Of a stretch of DNA of 64,000 nucleotides, positions 1 to 9,733 are shown in pieces. The stretch comes from Bacteroidota bacterium. Its GTDB lineage: Bacteria; Bacteroidota; Bacteroidia; Chitinophagales; Chitinophagaceae. A model generated the notes under the pieces. That model was given only the letters and a program-made list of their open reading frames with translations, made no database searches and was not told the DNA's origin. Every line of letters begins with the position of its first letter. Within the stretch, counting starts at the first letter, position 1. The position numbers and the translations under genes are program-made. The stretch spans positions 62,001 to 126,000 of the forward strand of contig JAFDXX010000007.1 of NCBI GenBank assembly GCA_018267705.1, in the 5' to 3' direction.

Positions 1-1827
1 AGAAGTATAAGTACCTGTTGTAGGATCATAGGCATTGGCAAACTTGGTATCATAAATAGATACTGAAAATGCATTTCTTTTTTTACCGCCTAACCATGGT
101 TCTGTAAATGAAAAGTTGTATGAACGGAATGCACGCCCGTTACTTTGTATACGAAAACTTAGTTTTTGTCCATCGCCCATTGGAATTTGAAATGGATGGT
201 AAGATGACTTGCTAAATAAATTACGCAATGAGAAGTTATTAAAACTAATACCTACTGTACCGGTTAAACCAATGGTACCGCCCCAGCCTGCACTAAGCTC
301 TAACTGATCACTCGATTTTTCTTCTACTTGCCAAGTAACATCAACCGTTCCATCATCTGGATTGGGAACAACATTTGGATTAATTTTTTCTGCGTTGAAA
401 AAGTTTAATTGAGAAAGTTCTCGTTGAGAACGAATTAATAATTCACGACTAAATTTTTCTCCGGGCAATGTTCTTAATTCACGGCGAATAACATAATCTT
501 TTGTTTTTTCATTTCCTGAAATACGAATGTTTTTCCAAGTGGCTTGCGGGCCTTCTATAATTCTAATTTCATAATCAATAGTATCATTATAAACGGCAGT
601 TTCTACTGGGTCTGTTCTAAAAAACAAATATCCGTCATCCATATAATAACTACCTACATCTCCACCTTCGGGAGAGCCTTTGCCTAAGCGTTTGTTTAAT
701 GTTTCAAGATTATAAACATCGCCTTTTTTAATACCGAGAATTAATGAAAGCACAGAATCGGAATATTTTGTATTTCCTCTCCAACTAATATTTCCAAAAT
801 AATATTTATGCCCTTCGTTTAATTTAATATCTATGTTTAAGTTTTTCTTTGAATTAGGATATACTAAATCTTTTTCAATATTGGCATCACGATAACCAAT
901 AGAGTTGTAGTATTCAATGAGTTTATCTTTATCTTCTTCGTATTTTTTTTGATTGAATTTTGCAGAAGTAAAAAGTTTTAATCTTATATAAGGATCTAAC
1001 AATTTACGTGTTTTACTGGGTGTTAAATATCCTCTGTCTGCCAAGTAATCCATAAAAGTGTATGGTTTTACTTTTATGATACCACCTGTATCTACTGCAG
1101 GAAATAATGTTAAACGTGATTGTTCTTTTGTGCCTTTGAATTGTTTTTTTAAGATGCTGGCTTCTACGGTATTTCCGGCAAATCTAATATCACTTATTTT
1201 TACTTTGCTGCCTTTATTAATTACAAAGTTTAAACTAATTGAATTGTTATCTAAACTTGTGTTTTTTAGTTCTTCAACATCTACATTTATATTTTGAAAT
1301 CCTTTATCAAAATAATATTTTTTGATGGCTTCAACAGCAGAGCGTTTCATGTTTTCGGTTATCACTCTTCCTTTTACTAAGCCGGTTTTTCCGGATAAAT
1401 CATCTGATTCGCTTTTTCGTGCATTTATAAAATGGAAATCAGAAAGTCTGGGTCTTTCGGTTACTTCAATTTCAATATCTAATTTATTTCCATGCAAACC
1501 GGTAAAATAAATTTTTACATCGTTAAAGTAATTTTGGTTCATTAACTTTCTAATGCTTTTACTAAACGCATCGGTTCCGGGAATAGTTACTTCATCTCCT
1601 ACATTAATTCCGGTAATAGAAAGTAAAAGATTTTCATCAAAGTACTTATTACCAATAATTTTAATAGAATTAATTTTATACTTCTTAGGTGTTTTTTGAT
1701 TAAAAATATTAATCAATTCTGCATCAATGGAAGTAATGCTTGTATCGGTTTTTTCTTGAGAATAACTTACTAAGGCAGTTAAGGTTAAGATAAAAGAAAA
1801 AACAAAAATTTTGTACACTTTGTGCAT
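1..1827 (-). CDS. bamA: BamA outer-membrane assembly factor (partial, C-terminus beyond window)
   Basis: Reading the minus strand from the ATG at 1825-1827 gives 609 codons with no stop before the window edge. The product begins with a signal peptide (MHKVYKIFVFSFILTLTAL, cleavage near SYSQ). A series of POTRA-like repeats follows, then the start of a C-terminal beta-barrel with segments such as ELSAGWGGTIGLTGTVG and FSFTEPWLGGKKRN, typical of the Omp85/BamA family. BamA folds and inserts outer-membrane beta-barrel proteins. The last barrel strands lie beyond position 1. The gene lies about 130 bases downstream of uppS on the same strand, a pairing common in Bacteroidetes, and probably shares its promoter. 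The family call is secure; the total length cannot be given. Confidence 0.93.
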   Translation of the reverse strand, partial: MHKVYKIFVFSFILTLTALVSYSQEKTDTSITSIDAELINIFNQKTPKKYKINSIKIIGNKYFDENLLLSITGINVGDEVTIPGTDAFSKSIRKLMNQNYFNDVKIYFTGLHGNKLDIEIEVTERPRLSDFHFINARKSESDDLSGKTGLVKGRVITENMKRSAVEAIKKYYFDKGFQNINVDVEELKNTSLDNNSISLNFVINKGSKVKISDIRFAGNTVEASILKKQFKGTKEQSRLTLFPAVDTGGIIKVKPYTFMDYLADRGYLTPSKTRKLLDPYIRLKLFTSAKFNQKKYEEDKDKLIEYYNSIGYRDANIEKDLVYPNSKKNLNIDIKLNEGHKYYFGNISWRGNTKYSDSVLSLILGIKKGDVYNLETLNKRLGKGSPEGGDVGSYYMDDGYLFFRTDPVETAVYNDTIDYEIRIIEGPQATWKNIRISGNEKTKDYVIRRELRTLPGEKFSRELLIRSQRELSQLNFFNAEKINPNVVPNPDDGTVDVTWQVEEKSSDQLELSAGWGGTIGLTGTVGISFNNFSLRNLFSKSSYHPFQIPMGDGQKLSFRIQSNGRAFRSYNFSFTEPWLGGKKRNAFSVSIYDTKFANAYDPTTGTYTS

Positions 1828-1958
1828 CCGTCTGGTTATTTTAAATCTTATGGCATTTTGTGCCACAGCAATAGTCAAATTTTTAAGGTGGGCAAATTAA
1901 CGGGAATATTTAAAAGTGTTTGTTAAATAAACCAATTATTTATTTAAGAAAGAAGATT

Positions 1959-2720
1959 TTAGTGTTTTTCGGGGCTTTCTTTCACCTGTTTTCCTGTTTT
2001 CCCGAAGCGTCTTTCACGGTTTTGATAGTCAATAATTGCTTCGTATAAGTGATTTTTTCTAAATTCCGGCCAAAGTGTATTGGTAAAATATAGTTCGGCA
2101 TAAGCTAATTGGTATAATAAAAAGTTGCTTATACGATGTTCTCCGCTGGTTCTAATCATTAATTCAGGATCAGGAAAATTGCTGGTTGTAAGGTATTGTT
2201 GTAAAGTGTTTTGATTAATTTCTGCAGGATTAATTTTTCCTGATTTAACATCTAAAGCTATATTTTTTACTGCTGTTATTAATTCCCAACGGCTGCTATA
2301 ACTTAAAGCCATTATTAAATTGAGACCTGTGTTGGTATGTGTCATTTCTAATGCTTCTTGCAATACTTTATCAACTTGTGGTGGAAGCATTGCTCTATTA
2401 CCAATTACATGCAGACGAATATTGTTTTTGTTTAAAACGGGAACTTCTTTATGTATGGTATCAACCAATAAGCTCATTAATCCGGTTACTTCAGATTCGG
2501 GTCTATCCCAATTTTCGGTACTAAATGCATAAAGTGTAAGATATTGAATGCCTAATTCGGCACAACCTTCTACAATGTTTCTTACACTCTCTACACCGTG
2601 AAAGTGACCGTATAATCTATCATGCCCTTGACCTTCTGCCCAACGGCCATTGCCATCCATAATAATGGCAATATGTTTAGGTAACCGGTTTTTATTGATT
2701 TGTTGTTCCAAAAAACTCAT
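1959..2720 (-). CDS. uppS: Isoprenyl (undecaprenyl) diphosphate synthase
   Basis: This 253-aa cis-prenyltransferase should condense isopentenyl diphosphate onto farnesyl diphosphate to make undecaprenyl diphosphate, the lipid carrier for peptidoglycan and surface glycans. The signature HIAIIMDGNGRWA places the catalytic Asp at about residue 22. Other family blocks are LTLYAFSTENWDRP and, near the C-terminus, RTSGEHRISNFLLYQLAYAE, which binds the diphosphate. Length matches the family. The ATG at 2720 lies shortly downstream of a TACTTTTG promoter element, and bamA follows on the same strand. The last residues (ESPEKH) are variable and uninformative. Confidence 0.95.
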   Translation of the reverse strand: MSFLEQQINKNRLPKHIAIIMDGNGRWAEGQGHDRLYGHFHGVESVRNIVEGCAELGIQYLTLYAFSTENWDRPESEVTGLMSLLVDTIHKEVPVLNKNNIRLHVIGNRAMLPPQVDKVLQEALEMTHTNTGLNLIMALSYSSRWELITAVKNIALDVKSGKINPAEINQNTLQQYLTTSNFPDPELMIRTSGEHRISNFLLYQLAYAELYFTNTLWPEFRKNHLYEAIIDYQNRERRFGKTGKQVKESPEKH

Positions 2721-2741
2721 AATTGCTTATTGCGTTGGCAG

Positions 2742-2749
2742 CAAAAGTA
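2742..2749 (-). promoter_or_regulatory. Bacteroidetes -7 promoter element for uppS-bamA
   Basis: On the minus strand this reads TACTTTTG, a full match to the Bacteroidetes TAnnTTTG element. It lies 21 bases before the uppS start codon. No clear TTG -33 element was seen upstream. Confidence 0.6.
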
Positions 2750-2801
2750 ATAAAAGGTTTTTTTGTATAGAAAACAGCTTATAAATTAAATAGATGTTTT
2801 A

Positions 2802-2840
2802 AATACAAAGCCACAGCAAAATATGTTGTGGCTTTGTATT
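2802..2840 (-). terminator. Strong hairpin terminator after the PQQ-repeat gene
   Basis: AATACAAAGCCACA at 2802-2815 is perfectly complementary to TGTGGCTTTGTATT at 2827-2840, a 14-bp stem with an 11-nt loop. It sits just past the stop codon of the minus-strand gene at 2908-4581 and before the uppS promoter. It insulates the two transcription units. Confidence 0.75.
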
Positions 2841-2907
2841 GTTTATATAAATATGAAATGCTATTTACTGTTTTCTTTATTTATAATGTTAGATGTTAGG
2901 TTGTTAT

Positions 2908-4581
2908 TTAGTTTGTTTTGAATTTGGTTACTGTTTTCTTTTCAAATAAATACAAATAATTTCCATCTGAGCTGTAAGTTGTTTTAGAGTTTTTTCTGGC
3001 ATCGCAATAGGTAGCACTTCCTGAATTAACATCTATGGCAAACACATCTCCGTTTTCTTTTTCATAAAATGCTGTTTTACCGTATATGCCATTAAATTCA
3101 GCATCTTTTATACGCATTGCCCATATTTTAGATCCATTAGAACTGTTGTGGCAGCTAATTCCTTTTTCGCCAATAACAAGTATGTTTCCTTTGGCAACTA
3201 TATTGCTGCCAATGTTGGATGAGTTGATAATTTTTTGAGCTAATGCAATATCATCATCTCCTAATTGTATTTCATAATTTTCTTTGCCTGATTGATAATC
3301 TAAACTATACAATGCTTTACCACTACATACAAGTAAATTATTATCTTCAAAAGTAATATTGGTAAGTCCTTTTTTAAATTTATCAGATTGCCATACTTGT
3401 GTACCATCGGAACTTTTAAATGCCTGTACATTATAAGGCCCTACATTTTGGTAATATTTCAACCACTTGGTAAATGTATAATCGCCCACTTTTTTTTGTG
3501 TTTGAGCCTGTACTTCAACGGCTCCGCCTACTTGTATCACAATCATATCATTTATTTTAGCTAATCCGGGTAGCACTTTTGCATCTTTAATTTCGGGGGA
3601 TGTCCAAATTAATTTTCCTGTACTTAATTCATATTTTTTCAAGTATTGTTCACTACGGTTTTTCATATCTAATACATATACATTATCACCATCTATGATG
3701 GGGTCGGCAACGCAACCGTACACACCTTTTTTTAGTACCCTTCCTCCGCCTTTTATATGCCCTACCACGTTATCGAAAGTAGCATCAAAATATGCTTTCC
3801 ACAAAGGGTTGCCTGATGTATAATCATACACTTGCAATCCATTAAACTGAAGAAAAAGTTTGTTGCCAACGGTTTTGAGTTTTACTACTCTTTCTCCTGT
3901 AATTACTTTTTTTTGTGCAACGCCGCTATATGTGCTTTCCCAAATAACATTGCCGGTTTTAATATCAAACTTTATTAGTTGATTTTTAAACCCTTTAAAT
4001 AAAGAACTTATAAATGAACGAGGCATATTAATAAGTGTAATAGTACCTTCTGTATTATCAATTAAATAATTGGCAATAGGATTGTTCCATTTGTCGGTAG
4101 TCCATAGTTCTTCACCGGTTCGGGCTTTTACCATGCTTAATGTTTTATCTGTTATAATACCGAAAGCATCTAACTCAGATACATAAAATACTTGATTCGA
4201 TTCTTCTATATTTTGGTATTTATCAGCATGCCAAAGCATTTTACCGGTAGTTAAATCGGCAACTACTAATTGATCTTTGCCCATTTTTTTATCGAACAAG
4301 AAAAGAACATTTGCACCAAACACTTCAAACTGAAGATCTATCTTATTTATTTTTTCATATATATCTTTAAACTTACTGCTCCAGACAACGCTTCCGTCTG
4401 ATGTTCTTAATACGCTGTAATTCTTTTCATTGCTTCCATAAAGAATGTTATCATCTGTGCCTGATTCATCAAAATCATGATTCAATTTTACCTGCCATAC
4501 TTGTTGCATAGCAGGAGATTTTTGAGCAAATACATTTATTGAAATAAAGGAAAGTAATGCAATAGGAATTATTTTTTTCAT
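2908..4581 (-). CDS. Secreted PQQ-repeat beta-propeller protein
   Basis: The 557-aa product starts with a signal peptide (MKKIIPIALLSFISINVFAQ). The rest consists of recurring beta-propeller blades of the PQQ/quinoprotein-like type, visible as repeats like TTGKMLWHADKYQN, ARTGEELWTTDKWNN, IKTGNVIWESTYSG, LSTGKLIWTSPE and SSDGTQVWQSDKF. No catalytic residues of quinoprotein dehydrogenases could be identified, and there is no lipobox, so a BamB assignment is not supported. A periplasmic or surface scaffold or binding role is the safest inference. It is monocistronic: a perfect 14-bp hairpin follows it. A candidate promoter (TTG, 20 bases, CATTTTTG on the minus strand) lies in the gap before it. 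The LuxR/kinase pair upstream on the same strand might regulate it, but that is only proximity. Confidence 0.75.
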   Translation of the reverse strand: MKKIIPIALLSFISINVFAQKSPAMQQVWQVKLNHDFDESGTDDNILYGSNEKNYSVLRTSDGSVVWSSKFKDIYEKINKIDLQFEVFGANVLFLFDKKMGKDQLVVADLTTGKMLWHADKYQNIEESNQVFYVSELDAFGIITDKTLSMVKARTGEELWTTDKWNNPIANYLIDNTEGTITLINMPRSFISSLFKGFKNQLIKFDIKTGNVIWESTYSGVAQKKVITGERVVKLKTVGNKLFLQFNGLQVYDYTSGNPLWKAYFDATFDNVVGHIKGGGRVLKKGVYGCVADPIIDGDNVYVLDMKNRSEQYLKKYELSTGKLIWTSPEIKDAKVLPGLAKINDMIVIQVGGAVEVQAQTQKKVGDYTFTKWLKYYQNVGPYNVQAFKSSDGTQVWQSDKFKKGLTNITFEDNNLLVCSGKALYSLDYQSGKENYEIQLGDDDIALAQKIINSSNIGSNIVAKGNILVIGEKGISCHNSSNGSKIWAMRIKDAEFNGIYGKTAFYEKENGDVFAIDVNSGSATYCDARKNSKTTYSSDGNYLYLFEKKTVTKFKTN

Positions 4582-4670
4582 ATATTATATTTATTTTGTC
4601 ATTTCAATTTTTATAACACAAAAATGGTTTATAAAATTGCTCTTGACAATAGGATTGAATACTAAACTTT

Positions 4671-4688
4671 ATAGGGATTTATCCCTAT
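4671..4688. terminator. Palindromic hairpin after the LuxR regulator gene
   Basis: ATAGGGAT at 4671-4678 pairs perfectly with ATCCCTAT at 4681-4688 across a 2-nt centre. It lies eight bases past the end of the response-regulator gene (minus strand). There is no strong U-run, so it could be a weak terminator or a protein-binding palindrome upstream of the PQQ-repeat gene. Confidence 0.35.
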
Positions 4689-4695
4689 TTAAAAT

Positions 4696-5361
4696 TTAGT
4701 ATTCTTCCATTATTCCATTTTTAATAGCATACTTAACTAATCCAATGGTTGTTTTACATCCTGTTTTTTCTAATATATGAGTGCGGTGGTTATCTACTGT
4801 TTTTTTGCTGATGAATAGTTGCTGTCCAATTTCTTCGCTCGTATATTCTTTTACTATTAAAGAAAGTATTTGTGTTTCGCGTGTTGATAATAAGGCTAAA
4901 ATTTTTTCTTGCTCTTTTTCTCTTTTATATTGATTATAAATAATAGGTAAAATATCTTGAGAGAAATAAGTTCCATTATTTATAATACGATGTAATGCCA
5001 TTAATAATTCTTCTTTGCCCGCATGTTTTAAAATATATCCATCTGCTTCAGCGGTAATAGCTTCTTTTACTACGGTTTGGCTATTATACATTGAAAGAAT
5101 TAGAACTTTTATTTGTGGATATTCTTCTTTAATTATTTTACATAAATCTATGCCGCTCATTAAAGGCATACTTATATCGGTAATAATTAAATCAAATTTA
5201 TTAGGGTTGGCTGCAATTTCATTTAACGCTACCTGCCCATTGTTTGCTTGTGATATAATAGCATATTGCTTTTCAGAGGCCAAGGTGCTTATAATTCCGT
5301 CAATTACTAATTGGTGGTCATCGGCAATTAATATATTAATCATATTATTATTGTTGCTCAT
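4696..5361 (-). CDS. NarL/FixJ-type response regulator
   Basis: This 221-aa two-component regulator has an N-terminal receiver domain (about residues 8-125) with the acidic pair DD at 14-15 and phosphoacceptor Asp62 in DLIITDISMP. A C-terminal LuxR-type helix-turn-helix (about 155-215) contains LSTRETQILSLIVKEYTSEE and SKKTVDNHRTHIL. It should be phosphorylated by the histidine kinase encoded immediately upstream and then bind DNA. Its first ATG overlaps the kinase stop by 14 bases, indicating translational coupling. An alternative start at Met7 (5343) would begin just after the kinase stop and keeps the complete receiver domain. The targets are unknown. Confidence 0.9.
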   Translation of the reverse strand: MSNNNNMINILIADDHQLVIDGIISTLASEKQYAIISQANNGQVALNEIAANPNKFDLIITDISMPLMSGIDLCKIIKEEYPQIKVLILSMYNSQTVVKEAITAEADGYILKHAGKEELLMALHRIINNGTYFSQDILPIIYNQYKREKEQEKILALLSTRETQILSLIVKEYTSEEIGQQLFISKKTVDNHRTHILEKTGCKTTIGLVKYAIKNGIMEEY

Positions 5362-7300
5362 TCGGTATCGTTATTTCAATTTGTGTTCCGGTTATTTTTT
5401 CAGATTGTAATTGCATGTTTCCATTCAATAAACTAACGCGTGCCATAATATTTTTCCAACCAATTCCCATTGAGTGATTGATTATTGAAGTATCAAACCC
5501 TTTACCATTATCTTTTAAATGTAATATAATTTTATTTTCATTATATGTAATATCTACATTAACCTGTGATGCTTCTGCATGTTTTACCATATTGCTTAAT
5601 ACTTCTTGCACAATTCTATAAACAGACAATTCTGTTTGTTTAGCAAGTTTAAATTGTGTAATACGTTCATCGTAATTAAAGCTTACCAGTATATTACCTA
5701 TTTTATTAATATTATTGGTTAATTCTTCAATAGCATTTATTAGTCCGAAATTCAACTCTTCCGGTATAAGGTTGTGCGAAATGCTTCTTACTTCTGCAAT
5801 GGTTTTATCTATTAACTGTAGAGAAGATTCTGTTAATGCTTTACTTTCATTATTTGCGGTTGTATTTAAAGTAGAAACTTGCATTTTTACTACAGATAGC
5901 ATTTGTCCAATACTATCATGCAAGTCTCTGCCAATACGAATGCGTTCTTTTTGTTCACCTTCAAATAAAGCTTGTGTAGCCATTATGTGCTGCCGGGCAA
6001 TTGTATTTTTTAGTTGTTGTTCTTTTTTATTTTTAAACCATCTGTAATATAAATAAGCAGCAAAAAGCAGAAATAAAAATGCAATACCAAGTAAAACTAA
6101 TAACTGATTTTTCTTTTTAACTTCTAATTGTTTTATTGTTGCATCTTTACTTAATAAATTAATTTGTTGTTGCTTTTTTGCTGACTGGAACTTTGTTTCC
6201 ATTTCATAAACGGCATTTACCGTTTCTTTATTAAATAAAGAATCTTTTAAATAAAAATAACGTTGATAATATTCTGCAGCTTTTTTATATTTTCCATTAA
6301 GCCGTGCATTTACGGCAAGATTGTATAAAATTTCTGTTCTTGTTTCTAAAGATCCTACATACAAGCTAACGGAATCTACTTCTGTACTTTTTTTGATAGC
6401 TGCACTATCTTTTATTTTGGCCAACAGGTTTGCTTGATTGGTAAGTACTCTTGCAATGCCTTCTTGTTGATTATTTTTTTTATAAAGAACCAATGCAGAA
6501 TCAAAATACAATTTTGCTTTTGGATATTCTTTCAAATCAAAATAATTATTACCAATGTTATTGTAGGTATTGGCTATACTTAAGTTATCTGCTAGTTGTT
6601 TTTTATATTGAAGTGAAAGTAAATAATAAGTACTTGCTTTTTTAAATGCTTTATTATCTGACTCAAGTACACCGTACGTATTATATATATTGGCTATACC
6701 CGAAATATCATTTGTTTTTTTAAAATATAATAAAGCACTATCCGCATATTGTTTTGTTTTTAGAGCATTTTTAACACTATAAAAAACATTACTAATATTA
6801 GCATAATCTTTTGCAAGAGCGTTGTAGTTGTTGGCAATTTCATTGAGTTTAGCACTTTTTAAACTATATAATACGGCTTTTTCTGTATTACCTTGCCGCC
6901 AATACATTAATCCAAGATTGCCATATACCATATTTCTTAATTCATTGCTATTTATTTGATCTGCAATATTTATTACGCTATTATATGTATGTATTGCATC
7001 ATCAAAATGCGATTGGTATGTGTAAACCAATGCCTCAATATTTAAAAAACGGGCTTCTATGTATTTATTATTTTGTTGTTGAGCTAATGTAGTACCGGCT
7101 TTAGCTTTTTCTAAGCAAAGCGATAAGTTAGTGCTAAATATTTTTTTACACTCGTTTAATAAATTAGCTAATGTATCTGTGTTTTGAAAAAAATTTCTTG
7201 TTACTGTAATAACCGGTTTTTCTTTTTCAAAAGAAGATATGGGTTTTGCAATACCCGTAACTAAATAAAAGGATAAACAAAAAATACAAAATATTTTCAT
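5348..7300 (-). CDS. TPR-repeat sensor histidine kinase (HisKA_3 type)
   Basis: Starting at the ATG at 7300, the 650-aa product opens with a signal peptide (MKIFCIFCLSFYLVTGIAKP); an in-frame ATG 13 codons earlier would spoil it. The periplasmic part is a run of tetratricopeptide repeats (about residues 85-360), for example IANTYNNIGNNYFDLKEY. A single membrane helix follows (about 399-420), then a coiled segment. The HisKA_3 dimerisation domain has phospho-acceptor His461 in RIGRDLHDSIGQML. The HATPase_c domain has an N-box (RIVQEVLSNMVKHA) and G1 motif (DNGKGFD, near 597). This TPR-TM-kinase layout is common in Bacteroidetes. The signal sensed is unknown; the partner is the overlapping response-regulator gene. 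Confidence 0.9.
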   Translation of the reverse strand: MKIFCIFCLSFYLVTGIAKPISSFEKEKPVITVTRNFFQNTDTLANLLNECKKIFSTNLSLCLEKAKAGTTLAQQQNNKYIEARFLNIEALVYTYQSHFDDAIHTYNSVINIADQINSNELRNMVYGNLGLMYWRQGNTEKAVLYSLKSAKLNEIANNYNALAKDYANISNVFYSVKNALKTKQYADSALLYFKKTNDISGIANIYNTYGVLESDNKAFKKASTYYLLSLQYKKQLADNLSIANTYNNIGNNYFDLKEYPKAKLYFDSALVLYKKNNQQEGIARVLTNQANLLAKIKDSAAIKKSTEVDSVSLYVGSLETRTEILYNLAVNARLNGKYKKAAEYYQRYFYLKDSLFNKETVNAVYEMETKFQSAKKQQQINLLSKDATIKQLEVKKKNQLLVLLGIAFLFLLFAAYLYYRWFKNKKEQQLKNTIARQHIMATQALFEGEQKERIRIGRDLHDSIGQMLSVVKMQVSTLNTTANNESKALTESSLQLIDKTIAEVRSISHNLIPEELNFGLINAIEELTNNINKIGNILVSFNYDERITQFKLAKQTELSVYRIVQEVLSNMVKHAEASQVNVDITYNENKIILHLKDNGKGFDTSIINHSMGIGWKNIMARVSLLNGNMQLQSEKITGTQIEITIPNEQQ

Positions 7301-7413
7301 ATGATATTTTGAATTTTGTTTTTCAAAAGGGTAATTCAAATATATTGATTAATGTTGAATGCATTTGAACTTTTCGCAATAAATAGCCCTTAAATTATAA
7401 TTGTTTTTAAAAT

Positions 7414-7442
7414 AAAAAGCCCTAAAAAATTCAGGGCTTTTT
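7414..7442 (-). terminator. Hairpin terminator after acyl-CoA dehydrogenase gene
   Basis: AAAAAGCCCT (7414-7423) pairs with AGGGCTTTTT (7433-7442) across a 9-nt loop. With the flanking A/T runs this is a classic intrinsic terminator for the minus-strand marR-dehydrogenase unit that ends at 7463. Confidence 0.75.
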
Positions 7443-7462
7443 ATGAATATTATAGTATATGA

Positions 7463-9256
7463 TTAAAAGCAATATTTATTAGCTTCTAACATAGTATTAC
7501 AAATTCTTCTGCGAGCATCTTTTGTATTAAATGGTTCTACTTTTGTAAATCGTTTTAAACCAATATGCATCATTTTTAGTTCATCGCCATCGGCAAAACT
7601 GTTTAATGCATCTTTTCCTGCTTTATTAATTCTATCGGCAGCATCGTAAATAAATGTACGCATTATATCTGTATATATTGCTGTTGCAGCTTCGCCTTTT
7701 TGTTGGGTTAATTTCATTACTCTAAATAATACACTCTCTGCATGGTAAGTATCAATGGCCATATCGGCAATGTTCATTAATATTTCTTGTTCTTTATCTA
7801 AACTCATCATTAATTTTTGAACGGCTGCACCGGCTACCATTAAAATTGCTTTTTTAAAGTTGGCAACATATTTTTTTTCTTTTGCAAATGCACTTTCATC
7901 TTCATTACCAAAATCAGGAATGCTCATTAATTCTTTTTGTACATTCATGGCAGGCGTCATTAAATCTAATTTACCTTTCATGGCACGTTTTAAAACCATG
8001 TCTACGGTTAATAAACGGTTAATTTCATTGGTGCCTTCATATATTCTATTAATACGACTATCTCTATATGCTTTGCTTATAACATATTCATCGCTAAAGC
8101 CGTTGCCGCCATGCACTTGTACGCCTTCATCAACCACAAAATCTAATACTTCACTACCAAATACTTTCAGCATAGCACATTCAATAGCATATTCTTCTGC
8201 AGCACCTAATAATGATTTTTCAAATGTTAATCCGTTTTGAAGTAACTCTTTTTCTTTATCATTAATATCATTGGCAGCACGGTATAATGCACTTTCTGCA
8301 ACCCAAATGCGTATAGCCATTTCTGCTAATTTGTGTTTTATAGCACCAAATTTTGCAATAGGAATTTTAAATTGTTCTCTGGTTGCTGCGTATTGAACAG
8401 ATGTTGTTGCTGCATGTTTGCTTCCGCCCAATGCTGCGGCACATAATTTTAAGCGACCAATATTTAATATATTAAAAGCTATAATATGTCCTTTACCAAT
8501 TTCTCCTAATACGTTTTCTACAGGTACTTTGCAATCTTGAAAGTATAATTGTACGGTTGATGAACCTTTAATTCCCATTTTATGTTCTTCGGGGCCTTGT
8601 GTAAAACCTTCAAAACCTCTTTCAACAATAAAGCCGGTAAATTTATCTCCATCAATTTTTGCAAATACGGTATAAACATCTGCGAAGCCTCCGTTTGTAA
8701 TCCAACATTTTTGACCGTTTAATAAATAATATTTTCCATCATCGCTTAATTTGGCTATTGTTTTAGCTCCTAGTGCATCACTACCGCTGTTAGGTTCTGT
8801 TAAACCGTAAGCTCCTTTCCATTCTCCACTTGCTAATTTGGGTATATATTTATTTTTTTGTTCTTCATTTCCAAAATATAAAATTGGTAATGAACCAATG
8901 CCTGTATGTGCTGCAATAGCTACGCTAAAACTGTAGCCACCGCCTAAGCCTTCATTAACAATAGTTGCTGTTATAAAGTCTTTTCCTAAACCTCCATATT
9001 GTTCGGGAAGAGAGGTAGAAAGCAAACCTTGTTCTCCTGCTTTTTCTAATAATGCCGGCATTAGGCCTGCTTCTTGTTTATCTATTCTTTCTATGTTTGG
9101 TAATACTTCATTGGTTAGGAATTGCTCACACATTTCCATTACCATTTTTTGTTCTTCATCAAAATCTTCGGGCGTAAAGGTTTCGTACGGATTGCTTTCT
9201 TTTATTATCCACTCACCGCCTTGTAATGCTTTTGATTGTTGTGGTATAGTGCTCAT
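7463..9256 (-). CDS. Acyl-CoA dehydrogenase with C-terminal extension
   Basis: The 597-aa FAD enzyme should catalyse the first alpha,beta-dehydrogenation of acyl-CoA in beta-oxidation. Domains in order are an N-terminal helical domain (about 30-145), a middle beta domain with the FAD/substrate motif AYGLTEPNSGSDA (149-161), and a C-terminal helical domain. The probable catalytic base is Glu407 in RIYEGTNEINR. After about residue 420 there is an extra 175-residue helical region, as in the VLCAD-like/ACAD9-like branch. This makes it longer than standard ~380-aa short- and medium-chain enzymes, so long-chain substrates are plausible but not shown. It follows a marR gene by 35 bases on the same strand, which suggests repressor-controlled co-expression. 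A strong terminator follows. Confidence 0.92.
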   Translation of the reverse strand: MSTIPQQSKALQGGEWIIKESNPYETFTPEDFDEEQKMVMEMCEQFLTNEVLPNIERIDKQEAGLMPALLEKAGEQGLLSTSLPEQYGGLGKDFITATIVNEGLGGGYSFSVAIAAHTGIGSLPILYFGNEEQKNKYIPKLASGEWKGAYGLTEPNSGSDALGAKTIAKLSDDGKYYLLNGQKCWITNGGFADVYTVFAKIDGDKFTGFIVERGFEGFTQGPEEHKMGIKGSSTVQLYFQDCKVPVENVLGEIGKGHIIAFNILNIGRLKLCAAALGGSKHAATTSVQYAATREQFKIPIAKFGAIKHKLAEMAIRIWVAESALYRAANDINDKEKELLQNGLTFEKSLLGAAEEYAIECAMLKVFGSEVLDFVVDEGVQVHGGNGFSDEYVISKAYRDSRINRIYEGTNEINRLLTVDMVLKRAMKGKLDLMTPAMNVQKELMSIPDFGNEDESAFAKEKKYVANFKKAILMVAGAAVQKLMMSLDKEQEILMNIADMAIDTYHAESVLFRVMKLTQQKGEAATAIYTDIMRTFIYDAADRINKAGKDALNSFADGDELKMMHIGLKRFTKVEPFNTKDARRRICNTMLEANKYCF

Positions 9257-9291
9257 ATAAATTTTATTTAAAGTATTTGAATGTGTAATTG

Positions 9292-9732
9292 TTATTGTAA
9301 ATTATCGTACACTTTTTGTAAAACATTTTTTACGGTTTCAATTTCATCTTTCGCAATTCCTATTAAAGCTTCATCCATGGTTTGGTTGGCCAAGTCTATT
9401 GTTATTTGTTGTAATTCTTTTGCTGCATCAGTTAAAAAAATTAAATTCTTTCTTTTATCATCTTTATCTGCTGTGCGTTTTACCAGTTTAATGTTTTCTA
9501 AATTATCTATCAATCTTGTAATACTGGGTTTATCTCGATAGGTTCGGTTGCATAAATCTTGTTGGCTTAATCCATCTTCTTTCCATAAATGATATAAAAT
9601 ACTCCACTGCTCAATTGTAATTTCTAAGCCTGCATTTCTAAAATTTTTTTGCATTCTTCTTGCAACGGCAGATGCTGCCATTGCATTAATTACGCTGTAT
9701 AATTCTCCTCTTTTAAAGTGACTGTTTGCCAT
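9292..9732 (-). CDS. MarR-family transcriptional regulator
   Basis: This 146-aa winged-helix protein has the MarR layout: dimerisation helices at both ends and a central DNA-binding core, with EQWSILYHLWKEDGLSQQDL followed by the recognition helix region (DKPSITRLIDNLE) and a wing (KLVKRTADKDDKRKN). It is the first gene of a two-gene unit with the acyl-CoA dehydrogenase. A perfect 7-bp inverted repeat lies immediately upstream of its start codon and is probably its own operator. That arrangement fits an autorepressor relieved by a small ligand, perhaps an acyl-CoA or phenolic acid, but the ligand cannot be read from sequence. Confidence 0.9.
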   Translation of the reverse strand: MANSHFKRGELYSVINAMAASAVARRMQKNFRNAGLEITIEQWSILYHLWKEDGLSQQDLCNRTYRDKPSITRLIDNLENIKLVKRTADKDDKRKNLIFLTDAAKELQQITIDLANQTMDEALIGIAKDEIETVKNVLQKVYDNLQ

Positions 9733-9733
9733 T

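Noticed and set aside
2908..4581. Assignment of the PQQ-repeat protein as BamB, partner of the nearby bamA
   Set aside because: It has no lipobox, is too long, and Bacteroidetes generally lack a recognisable BamB; adjacency alone is weak evidence.
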